62,837 nucleotides of DNA from Planctomycetaceae bacterium (GTDB lineage: Bacteria > Planctomycetota > Planctomycetia > Planctomycetales > Planctomycetaceae): positions 1 to 62,837 of the forward strand of contig JAJDEI010000241.1 in assembly GCA_029259845.1 (NCBI GenBank), written 5' to 3'. The position numbers and the translations under genes are program-made. Shown in pieces: positions 49,236 through 56,525 of the stretch. Positions within the stretch are counted from its first letter, which is position 1. Each line of letters opens with the position of its first letter. The notes below the pieces were generated by a model that made no database searches, had not been told where the DNA came from, and saw only the letters and a program-made list of their open reading frames with translations.

Positions 49236-49399
49236 CGTGAAATGAAGTCTTTCTAAGGTTTGGGCAACGCCAAGAAAGCAATTCGAAGAATTCTCCGAAT
49301 TCCGTTGCACACGAAACCCTCCATTCTCGCCAGAACTTGTGAGGCTCGCAAGCTAGAGCCTAAAGACCGACTTCCAAACCCAATTTAAGGAGATTTCCG
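49236..49399. promoter_or_regulatory. Divergent promoter region of sigma factor and secreted protein
   Basis: 164 bp separate two divergent starts. It holds AGAATTCTCCGAATT-type inverted bases near 49278-49302 and GAGGCTCGCAAGCTAGAGCCT near 49340-49360. An AAGGAGA ribosome-binding site at 49387 serves the rightward gene. Autoregulation by the sigma factor is plausible but unproven. Confidence 0.5.
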
Positions 49400-49807
49400 A
49401 TGCGACGAACGACGACAATTTTGCTTGCGATGCTTGCCTTGACCACGGCCATGACGACTCCACAATCTGCTCACGCTTCACTGTGGGGGGCGCTCACCGA
49501 GCTTACGGACGGGTCTTACGCTTCCTACCAAGAGATCGGTTTCGCGAATCTGACGAATCGCAATGTCTTAGTCGAAGTGTGGGATGAAGCTGGCTACTAC
49601 ACGAACCGAAATGTCCCGGCGGGAATGCAATTCAGCCTCATGACGTCGAATCCGAACAGCAATCAAGTGTTTGCGGTGCGAATATCGGTATCGAACAACG
49701 GCCGTTGGATAGCGAAGGATTACGAATTCTGGGGAAGCGATGCTCGCGTATTCATTCAGAAGGCGGGACGCGGCGATTTCTATATGTCGGGATACTATCT
49801 CCGATAA
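49400..49807 (+). CDS. Small secreted protein of unknown function
   Basis: A 135-aa protein with a signal peptide (TTILLAMLALTTAMTT, cleavage near SAHA-SL) and a strong AAGGAG site 7 bp upstream of ATG. The mature ~108 residues are rich in aromatic and Asn residues and look like a small beta-domain (LTNRNVLVEVWDEAGYYTNR and AKDYEFWGSDARVFIQ). It diverges from the sigma-kinase pair, so it may be a target of that sigma factor. No family is recognised. Confidence 0.78.
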   Translation: MRRTTTILLAMLALTTAMTTPQSAHASLWGALTELTDGSYASYQEIGFANLTNRNVLVEVWDEAGYYTNRNVPAGMQFSLMTSNPNSNQVFAVRISVSNNGRWIAKDYEFWGSDARVFIQKAGRGDFYMSGYYLR

Positions 49808-49867
49808 GCGTTTCCGAGATTCATCTGCAGCTCGTCAGGGCAATTGCTGACACCCACAGGAGAATGT

Positions 49868-50043
49868 CATGCGTAAGTCAATCAAAAATGCTTCACATCA
49901 ATCTTTTGCTGTTAGGTGCAACCGTGTTGGCGGATGATGTGCGTCGTACTGCGGTCCGCCATCGGTGTGCTTTCAGTCTCGACTGTGCCAACAGGACCAA
50001 AAGCTTCTCTCGGTCGCCTTTCAGCCCGGGCGATAGCGGTTAG
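49868..50043 (+). pseudogene. Possible broken small secreted-protein gene
   Basis: AGGAGA precedes ATG 49868, which opens only 22 codons. A second frame from 49889 begins with a signal-like MLHINLLLLGATVLA and runs 51 codons to 50043. A frameshift between a good start and a signal-like frame is one reading; chance is another. Confidence 0.3.
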
Positions 50044-50104
50044 CGACGTGCCCAGTATGCAAGCAAGCGTTCTCTGATTCAAAGTAAGCAGTTAGGAGTT
50101 TCCG

Positions 50105-51349
50105 ATGAAGCAGTTTTTCTTTGTTGCCGTTGCGATGATCGCATATAACGCTCTGGTCTACCGTCCAGCGGCAGCGCAAACGTATGCCGCGACAGAATAC
50201 GCGAAACGCATCAAGGCCGTTCGTCAACTTGACAGGGAAATTCTTCAAAAGCATATCGAAGCAGAGGGAATGCTGCGAGTAGCCGGTGAATTGCAGAGGA
50301 AGAAACCTCGCCCACGACCTGAAGCACAAATGATCGTTGCCCGATACGACGATTTCACCAAGACTTTGGTCGATACTCGCCAACAGGAAGCGCAGATCAT
50401 GGCGGCAATCGCAACCATCGACAGTTCTGCTGATGTTGCGGAATTGCGTCGCGAGTTAGAAATCGCGAAACGCACGATGGAGCTCCGTTTTAAAAAGCAG
50501 CAGGTGGCAAACGCACAGCTTCGCAAAAGTAAACGACAAAGGGGCACGAAAGCAAAGGACAACCGACGTTTGCAGTCTGTCATCGAACAGCAGAAACAGG
50601 CCAAGCAGGCATACGACGCAAAACTCAAGGTCATTGCTGAACAGCTGAAATTGCTAAGGACGATCGACTCCGGCGGAGGGCCTGGGGGCGAGCAGGATAC
50701 TGCGGGCGCACAGCTACACAGCACTTTGACGAACTTCGAATTCGTCATCAAACCTCAACGAGAGCAAGGTCGCTCCTGGGTCGAAAAACAGGTGGAATAC
50801 GCCCTCTTGGACAGCGTGGATCAGCGAGTGAGGATGCGGGATGATTTTCGCAATCAAGCTGAAACAATTCGGCAGGAAGTCGACTTGTTGACCGATAGGG
50901 CGAACAAACTCCTCAGCGGCCCTGCTGCCGCCGACGACCTGCGACAACTTGCCAATCTCGTGCAGGGGCAGACAGTTAACCCGGCTGCCAATGTAAATAT
51001 CGCACTCACGGCACCCGGCACCGATTCGGTTTCGTACGCTCCCAAAGGCCTAACGGTCCTGCGCCAGAACATGGCGTTCAGTGGTCGAGCCGGAGACATG
51101 CAATTCGAGGCCATCTTGTCGCCATCGCTAACGTTGGAGGAAACCCACGCTCCCCAATGGGCCTTGAAGTACAAAGACAAATACCCTTTTGTTCATTCGG
51201 CTGGTGTGCTTTCGCTGTGGGTGGGCGAGTTTCACATCATAATCACGCCAAAGAATGACCTCGCACGTCAGGCCAGCCCCGGAAACCGGTCAAACATGCT
51301 TCAATGGATCGACGACACGTTAAGGTTAGACCAACTGGCTGCTCTGTGA
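50105..51349 (+). CDS. Exported coiled-coil protein of unknown function
   Basis: A 414-aa protein with a signal peptide (FFVAVAMIAYNALVY then RPAAAQ) and a TTAGGAG site upstream. Residues ~30-200 are rich in Lys, Glu and Gln with heptad character (VAELRRELEIAKRTMELRFKKQQV and SVIEQQKQAKQAYDAKLKVI). Another helical stretch at ~215-275 is followed by a C-terminal globular part. It is co-directional with the 135-aa secreted protein and part of the cargo next to the sigma-kinase genes. No enzyme motif is seen. Confidence 0.75.
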   Translation: MKQFFFVAVAMIAYNALVYRPAAAQTYAATEYAKRIKAVRQLDREILQKHIEAEGMLRVAGELQRKKPRPRPEAQMIVARYDDFTKTLVDTRQQEAQIMAAIATIDSSADVAELRRELEIAKRTMELRFKKQQVANAQLRKSKRQRGTKAKDNRRLQSVIEQQKQAKQAYDAKLKVIAEQLKLLRTIDSGGGPGGEQDTAGAQLHSTLTNFEFVIKPQREQGRSWVEKQVEYALLDSVDQRVRMRDDFRNQAETIRQEVDLLTDRANKLLSGPAAADDLRQLANLVQGQTVNPAANVNIALTAPGTDSVSYAPKGLTVLRQNMAFSGRAGDMQFEAILSPSLTLEETHAPQWALKYKDKYPFVHSAGVLSLWVGEFHIIITPKNDLARQASPGNRSNMLQWIDDTLRLDQLAAL

Positions 51350-51730
51350 GATGCCACAGCATTCACTCGCAGGACACGCGGTGCTCGCCCGCACCGACGG
51401 CGTTTCCGCCGTCTGCTCGTGAAACAGCAAACTGTTCGCCTGCCGTCGTCGGCGCTGTCATCGTCGGGGCTCACCCCCGGTAGGCCGTCAGGCCCTTGGC
51501 CCCGACGATGACTGTGCCAGAGACGGCCACGGGCCCACCTGCCGTTGTTGGTGCCGATTCTGAGGGGACTCGTTCGCAACCCGGTATCGCAAGCCCGCGA
51601 AATCGTGTGGTTCTTCCGCATCGCGGCGAGGGTCAAAACTTGTTATGCAACACGGCCCTTCTGCCCTCCATAACGATGTTCAGCTGAGTGAAGCAGCGGC
51701 ATCGTATCCTCAAACGAAAGGAGGGCAATT
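51350..51730. other. Gene-free stretch with two strong hairpins
   Basis: GACGGCG-tttc-CGCCGTC near 51399-51416 is a compact hairpin 50 bp after the coiled-coil gene, a possible terminator. A 13-bp perfect inverted repeat, GTCATCGTCGGGG (51457-51469) with CCCCGACGATGAC (51500-51512), encloses a further small stem. No ORF looks real here. Confidence 0.65.
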
Positions 51731-51964
51731 ATGTCCAATCAACCAGCACACGAACTACGCTACGGTCGCATCAAAGCGGTCATTTGGAAGAACGCCGGTC
51801 CCAATGGCAATGGGCCGACATTTTCAACTACTCTTGTACGCCTATACAAGGATCCGGAATCTGACGAATGGCGGGAAACACACAGCTTGGGTCGAGATGA
51901 TCTGCTGGTGGCCGCCAAAGTGTTCGAAGACGTGTTTCGTTGGATTGCAACGCAGTCCCACTAA
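51731..51964 (+). CDS. Small conserved-type protein of plasmid-like elements, function unknown
   Basis: A 77-aa protein with a strong AAAGGAGGG ribosome-binding site. Its sequence HELRYGRIKAVIWKN then TTLVRLYKDPESDEW and SLGRDDLLVAAKVFEDVFRWI suggests a small beta-sheet followed by a helix. I recall similar short proteins beside conjugation and plasmid genes in several bacteria, but no function. It lies between cargo and the DUF932 gene. Confidence 0.8.
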   Translation: MSNQPAHELRYGRIKAVIWKNAGPNGNGPTFSTTLVRLYKDPESDEWRETHSLGRDDLLVAAKVFEDVFRWIATQSH

Positions 51965-52290
51965 CGGAAAAAGGTTGACTTACTTAAGTCGATAAAGGTT
52001 CTCGCCGATTGCTTCACTCGGCAGCCTCTGAGGCAAACAGGCCGTTGACTCGGTCACAGACATTGTTGGTTCGAGTAGAAGATAAGACTGCCGCTTTTCG
52101 ATGGTGGACTCAAAGGAATGAGTCCACCATCGGGAGGCTGGTAGCGTAAAGGTGATGCAGAAGGTTCTTCAGCATCCGGCCACAAGTATTCACGTGAGGT
52201 CAACGCAGAGCCGTGGAAGAAGTCGACAAACCGGTTTCCTGCACGGCTTTGCGTTTCATTTCACACCTTTTCCTGCAAGGAGAATACCAG
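51965..52290. other. Gene-free stretch with a 14-bp perfect inverted repeat
   Basis: CGATGGTGGACTCA (52099-52112) and TGAGTCCACCATCG (52119-52132) form a perfect stem with a 6-nt loop. It could be a terminator or an attenuator-like leader of the DUF932 gene. Nothing else is recognised. Confidence 0.65.
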
Positions 52291-53331
52291 ATGGCCAATT
52301 TAGACAAGGCGAGCCGCGAATTGTTCCGACGCCAACCCGATGAGTGCTTCCCGTCGATTCCCTCTCTCTGGCAGCACTGTTATCGGCAGAAGGAACGTGC
52401 ACAGGAAGCTTGGCTTCCTCCCACGTCTCTTACACCGAGTTCGGTCGATGATGCTGCGGTTCTCACTTTCGCTCAGGGCGGAAAGGAGACTCCGCTTCGT
52501 TTGAATGACTGGAGTTTTGGTCAGCTTTGTCGTTTCGCCAAAGTTGGCAAAGAAACGATCAACCGACTGACGTCGGAAACTGCCGCTCGCGTATTCTCGG
52601 AAACGTTGCCGAAAGGCCAGAAGCCATGGCAACTGCTCGTCGAAGGAACTCGCGTGCGGAGCGTCCATGCGGCGAGCTACTCGCGACTCTATAACGCGGA
52701 TTTGCTGTCGGTGGTTCGCGAGTTTGCAGTGGACTTTGAGCCACCGCCGAAGGGCGTTGGGGGAGGAACGGGACTCTACGCTGGCGAGCAGGACATGTTC
52801 TGCTTCCTGATCGATCCCACCGGTTGGGCAGAGATTCAGGGCGAGGCGTTCGCACCCGGCTTCTTCGTTTGGAATTCAGAGGTTGGACGCCGCACCGTCG
52901 GCATCTCGACCTTCTGGTTTCAAGCGATCTGCGGCAACCACATTGTGTGGGACGCCGTGGAAGTGACCGAGTTCTCTCGCAAGCACACCGGCAACATTTA
53001 CGAATCGTTGTCGGAAGTGCGACGTATCCTCGAATCACTTGTGGCGAAACGTGACGAGCGTCGCGATGGATTCGTCCGAGTGATCGAAAAAGCAATGACG
53101 AACCGTTTTGGCGACGACGCTGACGAAGCTCTGAAGCTTTTGAGCAAACAGGGCATCGGCAAGAAACTAGCCACTCGGGCCGTCGAACTGGCACAACAGC
53201 AAGGTGGCATGACCATCTTCGCAGTTGTTGATGCGTTAACGCGGCTGTCGCAAGAGCAGGCGAACGTCGGTGATCGGCTGGCAGTCGACCACCAAGCGGC
53301 CCGTCTGTTGACAGAAGCAGCCATGGCATAA
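52291..53331 (+). CDS. DUF932 domain protein
   Basis: A 346-aa protein of the DUF932 family, often plasmid- or phage-borne and of unknown biochemical role (known). Visible family blocks are FGQLCRFAKVGKETINRL, AASYSRLYNADLLSVV, GLYAGEQDMFCFLID, FFVWNSEVGRRTVGISTFWF and a C-terminal helical region. ATG 52291 has AAGGAGA upstream; the open frame begins at 52213 without one. It is monocistronic, with a terminator-like hairpin 17 bp after the stop. Confidence 0.87.
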   Translation: MANLDKASRELFRRQPDECFPSIPSLWQHCYRQKERAQEAWLPPTSLTPSSVDDAAVLTFAQGGKETPLRLNDWSFGQLCRFAKVGKETINRLTSETAARVFSETLPKGQKPWQLLVEGTRVRSVHAASYSRLYNADLLSVVREFAVDFEPPPKGVGGGTGLYAGEQDMFCFLIDPTGWAEIQGEAFAPGFFVWNSEVGRRTVGISTFWFQAICGNHIVWDAVEVTEFSRKHTGNIYESLSEVRRILESLVAKRDERRDGFVRVIEKAMTNRFGDDADEALKLLSKQGIGKKLATRAVELAQQQGGMTIFAVVDALTRLSQEQANVGDRLAVDHQAARLLTEAAMA

Positions 53332-53347
53332 AGCCGTTTGGCCGGTG

Positions 53348-53394
53348 CAGAACCGAAGGTTCTGGGGAAAGGATTAACGCTACCAGCCTTTCCC
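53348..53394. terminator. Two hairpins between convergent genes
   Basis: CAGAACC-gaa-GGTTCTG (53348-53364) is followed by GGGAAAGG (53365-53372) and CCTTTCCC (53387-53394). They sit between the DUF932 stop and the stop of the minus-strand operon, so they could end both transcripts. Confidence 0.7.
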
Positions 53395-53419
53395 GCCTTC
53401 ATCGGGTCAGCACTTGCCA

Positions 53420-54553
53420 CTAGGCGGCTCGGTTGTTCGTGCCGTGGAACGATCCAATCACCATCTGCACTTCATTGACCAAATTGGTTCGAACGCTTTC
53501 GACGCGTGACATATATCCCTGTTCAATTTGCAGGCCGTTGCCCAGTTCGCCGATCAAAAAGAGATCCACCGAGTCACCGGCGTCTGGTCGATAGCGTTCG
53601 AAATACCAAGCCGATTGCCTGCCGTCATAGAGTTCCAGTATCGAGTACCACCAGTGGCGCGGAGCCAGAAGGATACTTATCGGAGAAGCCAACACAACAG
53701 CCTCCCAGCCTAGTCGCGATATCAGCTTGGCTCTCATTTCGTCACCTCGATAATGCAACCCTGACGACAGCTTGCTCTCTTCGAGGTAGAACGATCGGAC
53801 AGACTCGACAAACCCGGTGACCATGGTTCCGTCAATCCGAAGATACAGCGTCAGCCAAATGAAGCCGTGGTGCTCCTGCTTCCCCCGTACGTCCGTCACG
53901 AAGACCAATCGAATTGAATCGGTTTCTTCGATCTTGAAAACGACGAACTCCAACTCCTTGCTAAGCAACCGGCCCGCTGCGACGCTGCAAATACGGCGCA
54001 CGAACTGCGAGGCGGCCTCTCGCGAACCAGCGTCAACCGCCTGAATCGGTTGATTCTGAACGTTTCCGAACGAGACGAAATTTGGCCCTTTGGGAATGTC
54101 GGCAAGCACATCCTCCGGGGCGCTGTAGATTCCGTATCGATTATCGTTGCCCATGACAGGGCGTCGGGCGTTCGGGAGACTAAACGTGGCCGATGACTGC
54201 ATGCATCGATCTTGTACTCGTGCCGAAGCCACCTCAATCGCGTCCCATTGCTTTCGCCACTCACTGGTGACGCTGCCTCCAGCCAGCAAGCCCGAAAGGC
54301 CAGGTCGACCTCCTACGATCCTGATTAGCAACACCAGACTCGGGGTTGCTAAGACGAGTAGGATGGCAGTGAGAAAGAAGAACTCGAAGTACTGACTCCG
54401 AGGAAACGTGTCGCATGCCAAAAAGTAGGCAAGGTAAATTGTTGCGACTGGCACATAGAGCAACCGGATGGTCGAGCGTAGGTAAAAGCAGAAACGCACA
54501 GTGTTCCAAAACGGTGCCGCGTTTGGCAACTTGATTCGATTTCGTTTTTCCAT
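53420..54553 (-). CDS. Membrane protein at the end of the mobilization operon, function unknown
   Basis: A 377-aa protein with AAGGAGA upstream of its ATG. Two N-terminal helices (LLYVPVATIYLAYFLAC and FFFLTAILLVLATPSLVLLI) anchor a large soluble domain of about 290 residues. It follows the coupling-protein gene by 27 bp on the same strand, so it is the last gene of the six-gene operon. Two-helix proteins next to VirD4/TraD-type ATPases can be their membrane partners; that role is an inference, as the coupling protein here has no obvious membrane helices of its own. Confidence 0.75.
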   Translation of the reverse strand: MEKRNRIKLPNAAPFWNTVRFCFYLRSTIRLLYVPVATIYLAYFLACDTFPRSQYFEFFFLTAILLVLATPSLVLLIRIVGGRPGLSGLLAGGSVTSEWRKQWDAIEVASARVQDRCMQSSATFSLPNARRPVMGNDNRYGIYSAPEDVLADIPKGPNFVSFGNVQNQPIQAVDAGSREAASQFVRRICSVAAGRLLSKELEFVVFKIEETDSIRLVFVTDVRGKQEHHGFIWLTLYLRIDGTMVTGFVESVRSFYLEESKLSSGLHYRGDEMRAKLISRLGWEAVVLASPISILLAPRHWWYSILELYDGRQSAWYFERYRPDAGDSVDLFLIGELGNGLQIEQGYMSRVESVRTNLVNEVQMVIGSFHGTNNRAA

Positions 54554-54580
54554 GATGGCATCTCCTTAGAGTGAACAACG

Positions 54581-56140
54581 TCACCGCTGTTTGAAACGGT
54601 GAAAAAGGAAGTTTCGGCGTCCGTCGGCACCTTGCCAGCGTCGCCCAGCGTGAAACACAACGGCTTCCGTTTGCAGGTCACTGCTGCCGCCTCGCTGAAG
54701 CTTCGTGAAGTCGCTGGCAGGCAGAATGGGCTCTCGTGCTTGTTGGTGACTCAACCCAAAGCTCGATGCTTGCCCCGCAGACGTGTTGCTGCTCGGTGTG
54801 ACGTGCCCAAAGACATCGGTGCCAAACAGTCGTTCCGCCCACTCGTTGGTCGCGGGGTCGCCGTTCGTGTGGAACACCTTCATTTGCAGCGAACCCAGAA
54901 GGCTGTCCGTCGCCGAAGAGCGTGACCCGCCGAGGGCGTGATAGTAATTCGAGATGTTCTGCGTCAGATAAACAGTCGCCGCCAACTGAGACCGGGCCGT
55001 TGCCTGAAAGAGAACATCTTCGTCCGTCACGAAGTGTTGGGCTTCATCCGCCCAAAGGAACGTTGGCGTCCATTCAGCCGTTCCTCCAAGCCAACGTCTG
55101 GGCGTTTCCGCAGCATGTTGCCATACCGTTTTGTAGAGAACCTGTGCGAGCCTTCCGGCCTCACCGTACGTCTTCACAGGAAAGTCGAGCAGAACGATCT
55201 TGCCGCGAAACGTCTCCTCAGGCGTGACGTCCGGCGACGTGTTCGTGCAAAACAGAGTTCGCAGCGGCTGCCGAAGCAACTCGTTCGCCTTCGACGTGAA
55301 GGAACTGACGATCACGCTTCGAGTACGGTCGGAAAGATTGGGAAAGGAGCCAAGCCAATAGCCCACGGTGCCTTTCACGTCCTCTCGTCGAGGGTCCGTC
55401 TCGGCCAATTGCTTGTAGATCGCGTCCGCCTTGCTCACCAACTGCGAGCAAACTGACGACTTTTTCCATGTGCGAGACCGCAACTCGCTTCGTGACTGCG
55501 GCGCGGACCGGACGATTTCCGCCATATCAGCCAGACGAATGCCTTGTTCACCGCTCGGTGCAACAAAATGACCGTCCTCGACGCATCCGTTGGCAAACGA
55601 CGCCAGAGCAGCAGCGTGCGTCAGCAGCTCACGTAAAGCGTCATTCCAGTATGGGTCAGTCTGTGATACTTCGCCTTGACCGGATCCAAGTGCCGTCATG
55701 AAGAGATTGACGAGTCGCCGCGTATCGCCTTGGCGGTCGCCGTTGAAGTCAAGAAAGTATTCATAGGCGAGTGGGTTGAAGTGATACGGGCCGTCTGGTG
55801 ACAGAACGACCAAGCGTTCTCTTGGATCGACTCCAGCGGCCTCGAAGTATCCGAGCCATGTTTGGAGGTCGTCGGATTTTGCCGTCAGAACCAGACCGCC
55901 GAATCCAGAGCGGATGAGGGATGTGGCAAATGCTTTGCCGCTGCCGCTGGTCTTTCCTGAGCCAGTGGCTCCGAAAATCTGGGTGCCCTCAACTGCTTCT
56001 CTAACGGTCCAAATATTGTAATGGTCGAAGCGGTATAATTCTTGGGCAAGCCACTCTCTCTGTGATCTCGACGCCTCGCGCGACGTCCTAAGCGGATGCT
56101 TAGGGGAGACGTCTGAAGGAATTATTCTGTTACTTATCAT
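54581..56140 (-). CDS. TraG/TraD/VirD4-like conjugative coupling ATPase
   Basis: A 519-aa ATPase that would link the relaxosome to a secretion channel. Walker A is GATGSGKTSGSGK (residues ~57-69) and Walker B is TFLWADEAQHFV (near ~355). A TraG-C-like end follows (ATVYLTQNISNYYHALGG, then KVFHTNGDPATNEWAE), where coupling proteins contact the relaxosome. ATG 56140 gives correct spacing to GAGGAG; an ATG two codons upstream is too close. No N-terminal membrane helices are evident, unlike classical VirD4. It follows a small gene by 28 bp in the operon. Confidence 0.9.
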   Translation of the reverse strand: MISNRIIPSDVSPKHPLRTSREASRSQREWLAQELYRFDHYNIWTVREAVEGTQIFGATGSGKTSGSGKAFATSLIRSGFGGLVLTAKSDDLQTWLGYFEAAGVDPRERLVVLSPDGPYHFNPLAYEYFLDFNGDRQGDTRRLVNLFMTALGSGQGEVSQTDPYWNDALRELLTHAAALASFANGCVEDGHFVAPSGEQGIRLADMAEIVRSAPQSRSELRSRTWKKSSVCSQLVSKADAIYKQLAETDPRREDVKGTVGYWLGSFPNLSDRTRSVIVSSFTSKANELLRQPLRTLFCTNTSPDVTPEETFRGKIVLLDFPVKTYGEAGRLAQVLYKTVWQHAAETPRRWLGGTAEWTPTFLWADEAQHFVTDEDVLFQATARSQLAATVYLTQNISNYYHALGGSRSSATDSLLGSLQMKVFHTNGDPATNEWAERLFGTDVFGHVTPSSNTSAGQASSFGLSHQQAREPILPASDFTKLQRGGSSDLQTEAVVFHAGRRWQGADGRRNFLFHRFKQR

Positions 56141-56168
56141 CTTCATTCTCCTCTTCAAAAGTTTAGAC

Positions 56169-56525
56169 CTACTCCACATCCAGCGACAAAATTGCGACTC
56201 CCTGCTGGGACTTCATTTCGGTCAGCGCGACCTGCTGAATGGCCTCCACTTCGTGCCGATTCAATGCTTCGAAAAGGACATCAAGGTTGATGCCTTGGCA
56301 GACAATCGTTGGCCCGCCAGTGAATTCCATCGTGAGAGACTCACCGGGAACGAACAGCACCTGCGAAAGAGAGCCGTACGGTAGTGAGTAGCTCGTCCCA
56401 TCCAACATCGTGACCCGCAGTCGGATCGCTGATCCTTCCACGACGTTCATCGAAGGGTGAGTCTTGCTGCTGGTGTCATCAAAGTATTCGCTCAACAGCG
56501 ACTTATCGTTCTGGTTCTCGTTCAT
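56169..56525 (-). CDS. Small protein of the mobilization operon, function unknown
   Basis: A 118-aa acidic protein with AAAGGAGAAG upstream of ATG 56525. It overlaps the relaxase 3' end by 23 bp, showing tight coupling. The mid-part (AIRLRVTMLDGTSYSLPYGSLSQ, LTMEFTGGPTIVCQG) looks like a small beta-barrel and the end is helical (LFEALNRHEVEAIQQVALTE). No family is recognised. Position suggests an accessory relaxosome factor. Confidence 0.72.
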   Translation of the reverse strand: MNENQNDKSLLSEYFDDTSSKTHPSMNVVEGSAIRLRVTMLDGTSYSLPYGSLSQVLFVPGESLTMEFTGGPTIVCQGINLDVLFEALNRHEVEAIQQVALTEMKSQQGVAILSLDVE

